Source of the DNA: Balanoglossus misakiensis
Lineage: Eukaryota > Hemichordata
DNA length: 64,000 nt
Direction of reading: 5' to 3'
Assembly: GCA_040954595.2 (NCBI GenBank)
Contig: CM082578.2
Coordinates: 16,926,001 to 16,990,000, forward strand
Below are positions 37,201 to 51,196 of the stretch, piece after piece. The translations under genes were made by a program, and so were the position numbers. The notes beneath the pieces were generated by a model, which made no database searches, was not told the origin of the DNA, and worked only from the letters and a program-made list of their open reading frames with translations. Each line of letters starts with the position of its first letter. Positions within the stretch are counted from its first letter, which is position 1.

Positions 37201-40200
37201 TATTTCCGGAGGCGCTGGTGGGAATGCTGTGCAGTATTCACATGGATGACGACAACAAAGCATTCAAGTTTGAATCATCACGATTTTGGCCGAAGGCTTC
37301 TATCACAAAGAAGCCCCATCCCAGTGTAGTAGTGAGAGCTCTAGAGGAAATTCCATCCCAGGGATTGATCAGGCAAAGTCTTCTACCATTACTCTGGCAG
37401 GTTAGTATAGGAATTTGTTACAACCATATTTCATCTTTTTTTTTCATTTATTAAATTCTCTGAAAAACAGCCAAAATTAACAATGTATCAATAGTGTTAT
37501 AAACTACCATATAAAGTATATGTTGGATTTTCATAATTGTAAGAAAACCATACATGAAAGGGTGGTTATACTTATAATCGCTGATATAACTAAAGTTCTA
37601 AACTGCCCTCTATGGTCAACATGTACAATCTCATACTCATACTGCTATGTGTTGCACACACTTTCATAAACAAAGAAACAACTGGTACAATAAGTACATG
37701 TACCTCTTTTGTGATGGTTAATTGACATCCGACAGAACATCGCACTAATCAAACATCTACAGCAATCTCTTGAAATACATATCTCTTTAATTGATATATC
37801 TCGCCCAAAAAGCATGCTAATATTTACTTTTTGACTTGTAAAATCATGCGAGAATTCACCATAATTGATTTTACAAATTGAGTTGAGATGTTTTTGAATA
37901 TTTTTTAAGAACATAACTGTAGTTACAATAAATCATTCATACGTGACTGATGTAGGCATTGAAGAAGGATGAGTATCACTCTTAGATACGGTAGATATTT
38001 TGTTGTACACATGTCTGTAGATTTTATCTGTTACAGTTGTCTTACAATCAAAGAGTAAAAGCCGAATTATCAGTGGAATACATCTTTTCAAGGAACGTCT
38101 GGTTATAATGGCCACTTAATGACTATATGTTGTTTTGTCTAACAAATTGGTATTTTGTTGTTATTTCAATGGTGAAAATGAGTCAAAATTCATGTTTTCT
38201 TTACCTAAAGTGATAGTGATTCAAAATACTAAACAATTTACTAAATTATATCATATTGACAGTGGGTGAGACTGTAGCAAACCATGAAGAAGGAGAACTT
38301 GTCACATTGGCCCTACTCCTATGTGGTTGCACTGGATAACTACATGTGTGATTGAAATATGAAATATTTATTTGACTGATTGTAATATCTTTGTTCAATT
38401 ACAGCTCTTAACTGTTTGTCTCGTTTTGTGATTAATATGTAATCTATACACGTCACACTACATCGTTCTGAGAGTTATTAGATGGTACATGCAAGGTACC
38501 TGTGTTGTATGAGCAGAGATTAATAATGTTGAAAGCTCCTTAAGAAAATAATCATGTATCTGTGATGTATGTGCGCTAGTATGACTATGTCAAATTTGTC
38601 TAATTCCTTTGGGGTTACATTGACCGGGAATTGCTAGAAGCTCCCTTGGATTCATTTCTCGGAAATGACATGCCCAACTACTTTGAATTCCGTTTGCAGT
38701 GTCATATTGGTGTCTCTTTAGTGATGAGTTAAAATTATGGTGAAAATAGTGCATTTCTCTGGGAATTTTCTCTGATGGGAATTATAATTTAAAGTATGGT
38801 GTCCTTGACAGTTTGACACAGTTTTCTATTTTATGACTATCCATCCAACCATTCACAGTCACATAGCCCGGAAAGAGTGATATATTCCTACACAAATCTC
38901 ACGATACAAAACAGTGTATATCCTGAGTGAACAGCTTGCAGTTACATATTGATGCCACTCAGGCAGTGCAATGACAACATTAGATCTTTTAAAAGGATCA
39001 CCGCACTGGCTTAAGGATCAGTGTCTTTAACGTCGTTGAAATTTGTAACATTGGCAATTGGAGCATGTGTACTCATAAATTATACATATCCCGCATACAT
39101 GCACTTAGGCATGATTTGCTAGTGAACTACCTGTTCCTGCCGAGCCCCGCCCATTACTTTTGATCAAGTGCAGCACAGCTGTCGTGGTCAGTCGCGTTTT
39201 TACAATGCTCTGAATCGCGTGTGTGTGTCGTTTTTTCTGACTCGGCCATCCTTTTTGTTGTGGGCTCACAGAAGTACCAGTTGAACCAGGACCAAGTGAC
39301 GGAACTGCTGCAGCTTTTTGAACACCTCGGTTTTCTGGTTGCCCGGAGGACAGAGAGGCCGACAGCTGACCTAGGAGAACTCTATTTACCCAAATTTCCA
39401 AACCTATCAACGCAGAAACAGTACTATTTGCCGCTGCTGAAGTTGTTGCCTGACAGTGAACCGGTGAGGTTTATAGTTTCATTATTTTACTGTAAAGTGC
39501 AAACCATTGACAGTATTAATGAAATTAGTGGCTAAACTCATATACATGTACATACATGTACAAGTACATGTATACGTATATGTCTCTAAAATATGAATTG
39601 CTTATAACTGTTCTTTTAATCACATTGATGAAAATATAGCAAAGACTGATTTATTTGACATACCATATGTTTGGTTCGGCAAATTCATAATGATGCGAGG
39701 TCAATCAATTGAAAGCGATGTGTTTTTCTTGTGGTTAAATTGATAAGCTTTCTGCATAACAGTTGATGTATACCTATTGAAATAGTTGTCGTATTGCAAA
39801 TATACTCAGTGTGAATGCAGAAAGCTTTGAATGGTATGTGTGTACATACCATATGAATGTACGTTACTGCCAGTGGGTATGCAAAAATAAATAATGAATA
39901 GAAGATAAAATTGACAGGTTAACATAAATACCACAATGCGATGGGTACAGAAGTACATGTATAATGAACACTTTATCACAATTTCGATAAGAGGTAGAAT
40001 TTATCTAAAGTTCTCTTCAGTATCATATTATTAATGTTTGAAATCAGTTATACTGAACAATGTATTCAAACTCTGTATGTGTATAATAAGTTGTGATTCT
40101 GAAACATTAGATAAAAAAATTGATATCATTGGTGAAAAGGTTAGAATGCATTTATTTGACAACAACTTATACACAAAGGGTTTGTCAGACAGTGACATGA

Positions 40201-43200
40201 TGAAAGAAGATGGAGTGGAGCATTAGTGGGATAAGACATTCGTAATATAGGATGTTGATTCAAACTTAATAGAAATACACTTTACACTTTAGAAAGTGTG
40301 AAGAAAGTACTGTCAGTGAACTCAGGAAGATGTGACTTCCATCTGAGGCGACGTTTGTCTGAAAGTGTATGTTTTAGCTGGATTCAAATCCCAAATTGAT
40401 TGAGCTGGGCGGATCAAAGTCATTTTAACCACAAGCTGTCAATGAATTCAGGTAGTCATTTACGTCTGATGTTGGAGCTTCAATACTACTCTGCCTCTTG
40501 ATGAGGCATTGATGAATTAACACGCACATAACAGTGCTGGATGCATGCAGGTATGATATATCTGACATGCTAAGTAAATTAACTACGAATGAGAATTCTC
40601 CCCATGTCCATCAAGTGGGTCAGCTAGCTCGAGCTGTCATTCACTCACCTCAAATAGTGGTTAGGTCAAAGCTATAAATCAAGGAACTCCATTAGAAAGT
40701 GACCAATTTAACAAAACAGAGTTGTGTTCTGGTGTGCAATTTATACAGTCACTGTACTGGTATTTTGCATTTCTGATTGATTTGTGTGCAACAGTATGGG
40801 CATGTCATCAGCTTTTCTAGAGTCTGCAGATCAGTAACCTGATTGCACCGAGGTCACATTTCTGGGATGAAATTAATAGATTTTTATTGTGAGGGTTTCT
40901 TAATGTGTTTGCTTCCTGCATGGAACAGCATATCCATTAAGAGGTGGCAAAGTCTATTCACTTTTGCGCGACCTCAACGAAGGCACGCTCTGAATACGGG
41001 CGCTGATAGTCAAGTCTGATCTTAATCTCATGCATTTTATCATACGCAGAGTAATTTGACAACTGTTATCCGCGAGTTTTGTTCACAAACATCGCTTTCA
41101 CTGAATTTTTTTTTTACCAGAAACTGAATTGGACACCCAAGCCATTCCGTGGGGACCTTCAGATTGGAGTGAGATACGAGTGTGCCAATCCCGTCTCCGA
41201 TGCTCTGATTGCTCGACTGATAGCGTACTGCAGACGGCAAACTAGACAGGCAGAGAGCTATCATCATTACTGGAAGCATGGTGTACTACTCAAGATTGGG
41301 CAGGTAAAGTGTGATAATGAGAGTTTCATCAGGCTGATTTGGTTAAGTCTAACACTTCTAATGTTTCTGATAGGGAAAACCTACTTTTAAACAGAGAAAT
41401 AACCCTTTTTTATGATTCCCAGGTGCACGTGAATATAGTTGAGGAAAAGTCTGACTCGGCCCAGTCGTTGAGTTTGCAAGGCCGTGTCACAGTGGATGAA
41501 GAAGGAGAACAAGAAGCCAGCCAAGTTATCTGGGTCATTCTGTCCAGATTTCTGTGTGTTGTTGAAACTTACTTAGCCGAGTGGGAAGGATTATTCACAC
41601 GGGTGAGTCTACTGAAACCTTTGTGTTTATGTTGCAATGGCAGATTTTCAGGCTTAATTAATGTTTTGCATCATAAGGGAATTTGTACATTAAATATTTG
41701 TTTATTTACTGGTTTTATTTATCTATATTTATTTATATATTTATTTATTTATATGTATTTATTTATTTTGATTTTGTTGCTTAAATATAACCAATTGGAA
41801 AATTCCCCTTTCCATGCTTCATTGATAATTAATTTCTTATGAAGAAATTAACCTGCCCATATTCATTTGTGCTACAGGTACCGGTACATTTTAATTAAGT
41901 TGAGTGAACAGTAAACTGATTAGCTTCAGGCAGGTTTCATCAACACTGTAACAATCAAACTGTCATGCATCATTGTCCATAAACGGATGATGCAGATTCC
42001 ACATATCACTGTGGCTTCTCTGTACTAATGAAGGCTAAGTGACATTGATGTTGTCTAAGTAACGTCAATCATGTGTGAATGCAATCAACAATAATTGCTG
42101 TCGGGTTGTCTGAAATTCACTTGTACTGTGAATATTGCTTAAAAGATAGAAATGAAAAATTCATTTGTGCCTTGGGATAAGTTTAAAGACAGGGGTCCCT
42201 TAGACTGATCTTTGCATATACATGTATAGTGTAAATCGCTTAGGGGATTCTCCGAAAATAGCTTGGCTAGATCTTAATAATTTCTTCAGTAGATCTAAAG
42301 ATTGAGATCTTTTACTCGCATGAGAAGTGATAGCAAGTTCCTACAACACTAAGTTCTTGAACCAAATATGTTAGGTCACTGTGTCCTCATTACCACAACA
42401 CTGGTAAATGTATTATTCCAGCAAACATGCTAGTACAGTGTACGCAAAAAACCCCAATTAAAACCAATTGTTTTCGTTTTTCCTCATCAGGTGTACATCC
42501 AAGCGTGTCCGTACTATTTTGTGGATGAGGATGACCTTGACTCCATAGTGGAAGTGCCATTACTGGATTGTCTCCTTGCACTTGACTCTGGTCAGACTCG
42601 TCTCACAAGAAACAATGGAACTAAACAGTACGAGCTACTATTAGACCACTTATTACCCCTTACAGGTATGTTGAAATTTTTGAAGGAATTTTACTTCTTT
42701 ACAATTCATCGCCTAGATCTGATGCATGTCTAATGGCACTTATTCTTCTGTCAGATTTTCTTGTTTATACCATGCATCTTACCCAGAATGCAAAAGTCAT
42801 CGAAATCCATCATAATGAGAGTTTAAGGAGAATAGATTTTGCACAGCAAGTAGCATCTTCAGATATTCTACTACAATTTGGAAAGTCATGGTTATGTCAT
42901 ATGCCTACATGTATAACAGCACTGTACCATATTAAGTATTCTAACTTTGCATAAAGCATTACAAGATATTGCTTGCCAATGGTTAAATAGTCTCAAGTTG
43001 TACATGTAATACATGTATGAATTTTGTCATTGGCAAATTTTATGAAAGTCCAGAAGCAATACTGGGAAATTTAGTTGTCCTGCTCAGTGTAAATTTACAA
43101 CTCACTAGGTTGCCATTCAGTTTGTGTTTCCAGTGGACAAAGGCTGTAACTCTAGAGTGGTTGCGTGTGTATTTCTGCCCCTGGGCATATTCTCATCAAT

Positions 43201-46200
43201 AAAACTATACACATCTGTCAGATTCGATCAAGATTGATTGGGGGAAGTTCCGGGTAAAAGTAATATATGGCTCAGACACAGAAAAGATTGTTGAAGATTC
43301 CCCAGATAATGAAGATTTGTATCAATGAGTGAGGTGTGTGAGAAAATGCAATACCAGCTGATGCTATTTCATCTGTGTTCAACATTTTTCGCAGCGATGT
43401 AAAATTGTCTGAGAGTGTTTTATGTCTGTAGCTAATCTGAAAACTAGCTTAAATTCCCAATTTCATATTATCTGACATGATGAATGAATGTGATTTGTAT
43501 ATGTTTAGCTGCAATCAAAAAGAGTACATTATAGTCATCAGCATTTTAAAGAGAGAAGTGTGCAGAGTGTATTAGAACTTTTGTTTCTGATAATCAATAT
43601 GCTATAGCTACATTTTGTGTAGGGTTTTGTTATTTAAACCTTTGGCAGTGCCCTGGGCTGATATACTCATGTACTGCATGCTTTAATTCTCATTTAACTT
43701 TAAATGAACATGTTTTATCACTTCGTAGAAAATCTTCATTGTGAGTCATGTAAATTCAGGACATTTTTCGTGGAAATATGATTAAGAAATGTTCAGAATA
43801 TTACAAGCAGCATGAACATAATTTACTTAATATTAATCACTTCATGAATATCATGACTTAGGTTTCAAACCGTTTTTCAGTATAATTGTAATGCCTGTTA
43901 TTTTCCCCAGGAAAGCAAGATCCATTGGACATGCATTATCATACCGATTAGTGTACGTATTCAGTTGTATGCCAGCATGACAGTATCACCTAGTGCACTG
44001 TGGTATTTACGGAAATTGAAAATGTAGAGGATGCTTTCTCGGTGTGCGAATCCCCTGAAATCAAATAATCTTAGGTTATGCTTTGTTTTATTACTTGACA
44101 TAAAATTCTCCAAGAGCCTAATATATCATCTTGTTATTGCCCAAACATGCTTGCTCCATCCATTTAATTCACTCTGAGTATTCCTCTGGCAGGATCACTA
44201 CTATACCTACAGTTTCCACAACACTGTGACTTATTGCCATAAGACTCGTGCAAAGTTCACATAAGTGAGTGTATTCTATTAATGTATCTCGGAAAATGTA
44301 TTTATGGCAGTATCATGCATATCATAACACACTTGAGTACCATCTGTGTGGTTGCAGTGTTTCCATGTAAACTAATATTACACAGCGCACGCTGTAGTTT
44401 CAAATATGCCATTTCTGTTCCATGCCTGTAAATACTTATTCTTTTACCTGGGTTAATGTCAAGTGTCATGTCGACCAGACGTTGATTTACAACTTGCAAA
44501 CAAAATAAATTTAGATTAAGGAATATGGATTAGAGATGGTGCCGTATTTCACATGCTGAATGTCAAAACTATAATGAAAACATTAAATTAGCAATTCTGT
44601 TTTCTTCCCTGGTGCAAAGTCAGGATATTTGCTTCATCAGAAAATAATTACTGTGTACTGTAACATTCAATTTACCGGTACATTCAGTTCTACTTTTAGT
44701 TACTACATTATGTATCACAGCTGCTTCTGTATTTGGAGTCAGGCTGTTGATCCTCATCAGTACTTGGTTTCCATAGCAACATAGTAAAACTGTGTTGGAA
44801 GCACTTAAAGAGATAAATGGCTTTATTTTTGTTGCCATTAAAAAATCATTGACAGAAAGAAATATTCTGCAATTATTTTGTTTTAAATTTGCATTCAAAA
44901 ATTGAAATTAAAGTGTCACACATTATGAAGTACAATATGACTTCATGAACTCTCATGGGAATCACTCAGTGATATTGTAGAACAAGATCGGAGTGTGTCA
45001 CAAGAGAAAAAAGAAAAAGAACACTTTGTTGGCAACCATGCAGGGTTGTAGTACAAGACAGAACAATAGTGAGAGAACTGTTAGAACCATGGATTCCACC
45101 ACAGAATGGTTGTCATGGCAACCACTAATCCTTCCAAACAGGAGCTACAGAATACATCCAGGGAAAGTTCTAGAAACCAGTAGCCATAACAATCCACCCA
45201 GATTTTCATTATGACATCACCAAATGATTCATTATTCATAAAAAATAGAACATTTAGAGTTTTGAAACTGCAGAATGCAGACAAGGTGAGTAGAGACTTG
45301 CTCTGTGATCAACGTTTCAATATTTTGGGTGGGTTTTCAGGAGAAAAAAATCAGTGATTATACATCCACCAAGAATATTATTTCTGGTATTGGAAAATTA
45401 AAAAAAATAGTGATTGATGTGCATGGTTAGATTGTGCTACTGAACATCTGTGCTTCAAAGGGCAAATCATGAACCCACAATAACAACTGAATATCATTGC
45501 AATGGGTTACTGGCTCAGTTTATTATGCTGTCTTTGTCTTGCAGTGTACGCTAGTTTGATTGTGTAGTCATGTGTCGTGAAAATTTATCTTCCCCTAAGG
45601 CCTTTGTTTTCGCTCTGTTCCACTACAAAATGATGCTAAGGCAAACTTCAAAAGTAGTAATAAAGATTTCATTATTTTCTCTCTGTTTCACTCGTTATCC
45701 TTTTAAAAAACGTACTGAAAAGGGATGGCTGTAAATGGTGATTATGAGCACTCTGTGATTAAAATTATTCCCCCTTAAGTTTGTCTTGTGATATTTTCCA
45801 ACAACTCATGTACTGTATTGTGTACATGAAAATTCTATACATGTATGCAGTCACATCCAAAATTAATAGCTTCACCTTGACTTTGAGACCTTGAATTGTA
45901 AAAAAAAGCATTTTCACCAACCGTGAATTCCTAAACAATCAATGTATAACGCATGTCCATTAGGAAAACTGCATGTGAAGGGAATTGAAAAAAAAAATGC
46001 CCCGTAGTGTCCTAATTTCTGTTGTACAGCTTTGGGAGTTTTGCTGTAGGTGTGAATAATAAACACATTGTACATGCAACGAACACAGGCAACAGCTCTA
46101 AGCTGCATGTGGATCCAAAAGGTTTGTCAGTCTTGACATAGGCAATGTTTTTTTTCTTCTGCTTATGCACATGATCCTTACAGCTAAAATTACCCCATTT

Positions 46201-48890
46201 GTGTGTTACTCAAATTGAAACCAATGCTAGTATATACTATTACTAATACTTATCTGTTTTGATTAATAATAAATTACAGTGTTTGATCATGCTGCATTTG
46301 TAAAACCTACTCTCTCCCCCTGGAAGGATATAATAGTTGTTCAATGCTCTATGCCATCTGTAGTCTGAAAGAAATTGCTCCTCATTTAGTTTAATTACAT
46401 TATTGACAGCTTGTTAACGAAGGTGAATATGTATTTCACACCAATTTAATTGTGCAAAACTGTGCACACCATCGAGCCACTCAGTCCATGGAAATCATTC
46501 ATTGTGCTGAAGTATGCTTTGTGGTATATTTCATAATTAACTTCATTATTTATGATGATTTAGAATTCATTTTCACAAATATTGGATGTGAAAGGACCTT
46601 TAGTTTTGTTTTGTCTGTGATTAAACGCTTTGTAAACCTTTACTGTGTGGTAAATGATGGTAACCAAGGTGACAGTTGTACCCATGCTCATATAATACGG
46701 GAGTTGCCATAACTACCCCACAGGTGCATTATTTTCCAGGGTGTGAAACTTGAGAAGGTGGATAATTAATAGCTTTAATGTTGGCCAGGAAACACTGAGT
46801 TGATTCACATTGGATTAATATCACCATGAATGGCGCAAACGTGTACGTTGTCCTTTTCAATATATTACATATAAATGTGAGTTTAGCACGAATGGTTTTC
46901 ATCAGTCTCTACTTTGAGTTTATGCACACAAAGAGGCACCAATTCCATCTTTTGACCTTTTTGGCCCGTTTTTGTCAAATTTGAAGAAGATTTTGAACTT
47001 TGTACATTTATTTCACAGAGACTTAATGTGTATTACTAGGTGAAGACATTTAATCAGAAATGCTATTTTTGAACGTGGAATAATTATACTGCAGTCATGA
47101 CAGTTGCTGGACTTAATTTTTCATGCATGTAGTGTTTCAGTAAGATACACAATAATGATGCCATGATGTCCGGAAGCAGACATGTGATCTGTGCCTCGAG
47201 AGTAATCATGGGTACTGAAAAGAAATGATGTCTTTGGATAATAAAATAGATTATACGCGAGTTTATTGAGAGCTGCACCAAGTTTTATGACAACATTTAT
47301 CAACATGGCTATAAGCATTAGAAAAGATATTCAGAATTACACATACACTTGCAATAAATTTTGTGTCGATAAATTACATACTGCATATTAGGAAGCATTT
47401 AATCTTTGTCAACGTTATGTAGAAAGATTGTTTACATTATGTCCTGCAAGATGAACACGTGGCAGTTGGGCAAAAAGGAATGATAACAAAAGGCTCAACT
47501 AAAACAACACCATTGTACTTGTTATCATCAGGGCCTAGTCAGTCTCCAAAAAAAGAGAAGTTGCAACTAAGATTATTTGTGCCATTACAAGCTTGCATGG
47601 CTGATTGATAACACAGGGCGTACTGTACCAACTGGCAGTTCATCAAAGCCAATAAAAAAGACATTTCAGGATATGCATTTGATGAACCGTATTCAATGGT
47701 CACGCTTCAGCACTCAAGCAGTGAATATCTCCATTCTTGTTTTTCCTGTCTCTGTGAGTGTTTTGTTGATACTCGTAGTTCTATCAGATTGTACATGTCA
47801 AGGAAAAACCCCATGGCATTTTAAGGAGAGTTAAAAAAGAAAATATAAGGCTTGAGGCCTACTTCTTGTTGTGAATTGCCTGTTTTTCAGGTTTTTATGC
47901 ATTCATTTTATCAACTGACATATGTCAAATATGTTGTTGCAGACTATAAGGCTTACAATATAGCAGTGTAAAAACTGAGATAACATCTGACTGATTGCTT
48001 GGAAGAATTTTTTTTTCAAGTTTCTGAGTGTGTGCGCAGAATTTGATGAAACTTCATACTAGTTTCACATGAGTGAAAATATTTGTGGATGTCTTGCAGT
48101 TTCTAATCAATAAACCTTGCAATAGTGTCCCACTGTGGGTTTAATGATTTCTGATTTTTTGTTTTGGTGTGGTGATGATGACAACAGGTGACAAGACCAA
48201 GGATATTATAACATGGTATCAGTGGATGTCATGCCAGAATTCACTGCTCAGTGACGATGCATCTATAAACGCTACCATGTCGGTGAGTGATGGGGATCAG
48301 TTGATGCCGAGTCAACAGACGGCACAGAAGAACGTGACAAATAATCTAACTGCAAGGATTGACAAACCCACTAAGAGGAAAGATGACATCAAGTGGGATG
48401 TGGAAGAGGACAGGAGGAAAATCAGCGAGGAAGATGAAAATAAAGAAGCCAATAGAGTAAGTGTATGCGTGTCTAACTTTCAAATGTTTGTGGTTGCTAA
48501 TGATTAATAGGATATCCCTAGTAGAGCATGTGGCAATCAAACGGGAGCAACAGTGCCCTTGATGCTATTTTTATCCTGTTCATGTTTTAGGTAGCTGCTG
48601 CATTTGTGGCCGCAGTGTTGGCAGGTGCCACTGCCCAGTACCTGTCAGAACAGTACGGCAGAAACGATAAAGAGCAGGGCTACGAGGTGACTGCAGCCAG
48701 GCAGACCGCAGTGCAGGCATCTGCCAGTGCAGCGAAGGCTGCCCAACGCGGCGATCCTGAAGGTGCAGCAAAAGCCGTGGCTGATGCAGCCAAAGCAGTG
48801 GACAAAGTTGTCGGTAACAGCGACAAGAAACTGCTGAAAAATGGCGATGCAACAACTGTGAAGAGCAGCAAAATGTGCCATCTTCTTTGA
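28646..48890 (+). CDS. Roco-family protein: LRR-Roc-COR with C-terminal CaaX box
   Basis: Exons: 28646-28717 (proposed first), 31820-32891, 33786-33862, 34602-34724, 35528-35682, 35919-36039, 36449-36685, 37119-37400, 39272-39463, 41121-41303, 41423-41602, 42491-42665, 48188-48456, 48591-48890. Phases agree and give about 1145 residues. Residues 25-310 are cysteine-containing LRRs of the FBXL type (repeats such as LQYVDVGNCQLTDQGIKHLA). The Roc GTPase follows: G1 GHQGSGKS (about 340-347), G3 DMWDTSG, G4 GTRLDK, G5 VSC. COR covers roughly 560-1000 (LLQLFEHLGFLV, then FLCVVETYLAEWEGLF and ACPYYF). There is no kinase. The tail has an acidic/basic low-complexity exon, a hydrophobic alanine-rich stretch (VAAAFVAAVLAGATAQYL) and ends in KMCHLL, a CaaX box with leucine last, expected to favour geranylgeranylation. 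Roco proteins are GTP-regulated dimeric signalling proteins; MFHAS1 is the nearest vertebrate layout. The 72-nt first exon rests only on phase and a good Kozak context. Confidence 0.85.
31210..31261. repeat. GTT/GAT trinucleotide microsatellite in Roco intron 1
   Basis: A few GTT units pass into about fourteen GAT units, followed by a G-rich run (31290-31310). The His/Gln-rich minus-strand ORF it creates is an artefact. Confidence 0.95.
42666..48187 (+). other. Large 5.5-kb intron of the Roco gene
   Basis: Separates the last COR exon from the tail exons. I found no additional exon in phase. It holds two close matches to the RFX X-box (44767-44780 and 45109-45122). Confidence 0.6.
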
Positions 48891-49316
48891 TATCTGCACA
48901 GACTCTGCATCTGAAGTACTGGGTAGTAACTGTACATTAAGGCTTTAGATTAATTGGAATCCAGTGAAACGAACCACTATTGTATTTTTTGCCACGTTTC
49001 AAAACAGAACAGAAATATATATTTATTCTCCATAAACATACATGCAACGACTTCTTTTTTTTGGTTTTATTTTTCAGTACATGTAATTTGTACCGTATAT
49101 CATATCAACTGAAGTTTATTTGAATATACATCGATTGTATCTGGAACTAGGAAATGCTGCGTGGAACATAAAGATCCTAGATGTGTGTGTATCGTACATG
49201 TAGGATACTATTGGAGCCCCTAATGGCTTCTTCTTGAAGTCAAAACTAAATGATTAGCTAATTGAATGCAATAATAGGGCTATGACTTTGTAATTTTGTC
49301 CATTGGACTTTTTTGT

Positions 49317-49322
49317 AATAAA
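49317..49322 (+). terminator. Poly(A) signal of the Roco gene
   Basis: AATAAA about 430 nt after the stop codon of the CaaX-ending exon. Confidence 0.65.
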
Positions 49323-50986
49323 AATAACAAGATATGTACATATTTACTGATTTTTACTGTTTCCATGAAATTCATGAACCTTTCACCATATGATGAAAAA
49401 AAAAATTACCTTATGACCTTTAATTCTTGTTCTGGAATTAACATCAGAATTCTGAAATTTGTCTTGCATGAAATATCAAATTGTAAAACTTAATGTGACC
49501 TTGCCTATCTCCAACAGAACTGAACAGAAATGTATCTGCTTGGTCAATACATTTGTTTTGCTCCTGGAGTTGTCCAACTAAATAGCATGAAAATGATGTA
49601 CTTTCAACAAATATACCTGGTATATTGGACAGACATAGAAATTAGATTTCACCTTACTTTCAAATCTGCAAGTGACTATAGCTGACCGGATGAAGTAAAA
49701 GTTGGATTTTAACAGTATGGTAGAAAAGAGATCTAGACCAGATACATGTATGATGGGGACTTCCAGAAATGATCAGTGATTTTGATAAATTACCATCGCC
49801 AGCATATTTATCGGATGCAATGCCATACATTATAAATGAAAACTGTTGTAATATGCAAGACACTTCAACCGCAAATTTCTCTGGAATCTGAATAATCCAA
49901 GAGGGGCTCTAGTGAAACCGGGTACTGATGCATATCAAATGAGCTGAAGGAGACATGATGATCAATCTCTACAGAGACAAGCATATGTTTATGACACCAG
50001 AATGTCTGTCACATGACCCTAACATAAATTCGACCTGCGTAGTATTGTGCTTTTATGGCCAATTTATATTATGTTTGCACATTTGCTGGTATACCATTAT
50101 TCATTGTAATGTCGGATCCTGTCAAAATTGAAGCAGGCTATGATTGCCACAAAGAGGATTACTTAAATATTACTAATTCCCTTATTCCTTTTTGGTTATT
50201 TGATTTTAAACTATACTAATCGAGAAATATTATGCTAGGGAGAAAAACATTTTGTTTCCTAGATGCTCTACCTCGATCTTGCTCCACTGGCTATACAGTA
50301 CATGAACTTCTTCTTTTTCCAATTTTGAAAAAAATTTCCCTGTACGCTTCTTTTCGTGAATGACTAGGCTTTCAGTATCACGAACAAAAAAAGGAACAAT
50401 ATTTTCTCTCTCCAGCCTTTGTGACATAAAAGGTATGAACCTTATATTTGACAGAAAATAATGTTGGCATAAATCTTGTAGTGTACAATGTATAATGTTT
50501 TGACTTAGGATCTCGTGTGCTTATAGTGCAAACTTTCAGTGTGGTTTCTGCAGGTAGTAAGGAAACGCGCATTGATTCAAGTTTTAATTTGTATTATAGG
50601 AAGATAAATATACCACTGTGGTGTTAATGAAATACATTTTATGTGCAATGAAAAAATCTTTCTGAACAGAAAGGCCCAACTTGATATTTACAGATTTGTA
50701 TTATATACCTTGCTATTAAATATTCTGTACATAATTGCATCTGACATTTGTGTCTATGACTTCACTTGGCATTCTGTGTGTTTTGAAATGAATGATTAGA
50801 TTGGACAGGCATGTGTTGGGCTCTCTCTAGATGGTTAGAAATTTACCCTTTTTAAGCAGAAGCATGCACACTGCATTATGTACATGTATAACAAGAAAAG
50901 ACATCATCTATTGAACTTACTTGCAATGAGTTGCTGTCAAATATACTTGGATAACTGTGCTGAGCTCCTCTCTATCCAACCACCAG
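49323..50986. other. Region without a recognised gene
   Basis: AT-rich, with only short unsupported ORFs. It is either intergenic between the convergent Roco and EEA1 genes, or an intron if the exon at 50987 belongs to the Roco gene. Confidence 0.5.
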
Positions 50987-51196
50987 TATGAGAGACGACA
51001 CTCCAAGGCTGGTGAAGTTCAACAAGACTGTGGTCCATCTTTTACTTCAAGTCCTAGGCGCAGCAGCAAACACGGAAGTCAGGTCCAGAAAGCGAGGCAG
51101 CAAAATCATCAACTACAGAGGCCATTTCTGAATTGGAGTGACAGCAACTACACAGGTGACCTGGTTCTGGAGCACACAGGTGTTGAGAACTCATAA
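50987..51196 (+). other. Possible alternative terminal exon of the Roco gene
   Basis: A strong pyrimidine-tract acceptor (ctctatccaaccaccag) is followed by 69 open codons in phase 0 and a TAA, with ATTAAA at 51365-51370. Phase 0 fits both the normal donor at 48456 and the earlier donor-like site at 48282 in the penultimate Roco exon. The peptide is Ser/Arg/Gln-rich (YERRHSKAGEVQQDCG at the start) and lacks a CaaX box, so this splice would give a form that cannot be prenylated. It could equally be the last exon of an unrelated transcript or chance. Confidence 0.3.

Noticed and set aside
42733-43202. Small plus-strand ORFs after the last COR exon
   Set aside because: They lie in the 5.5-kb intron with no acceptor in phase and AT-rich random composition.
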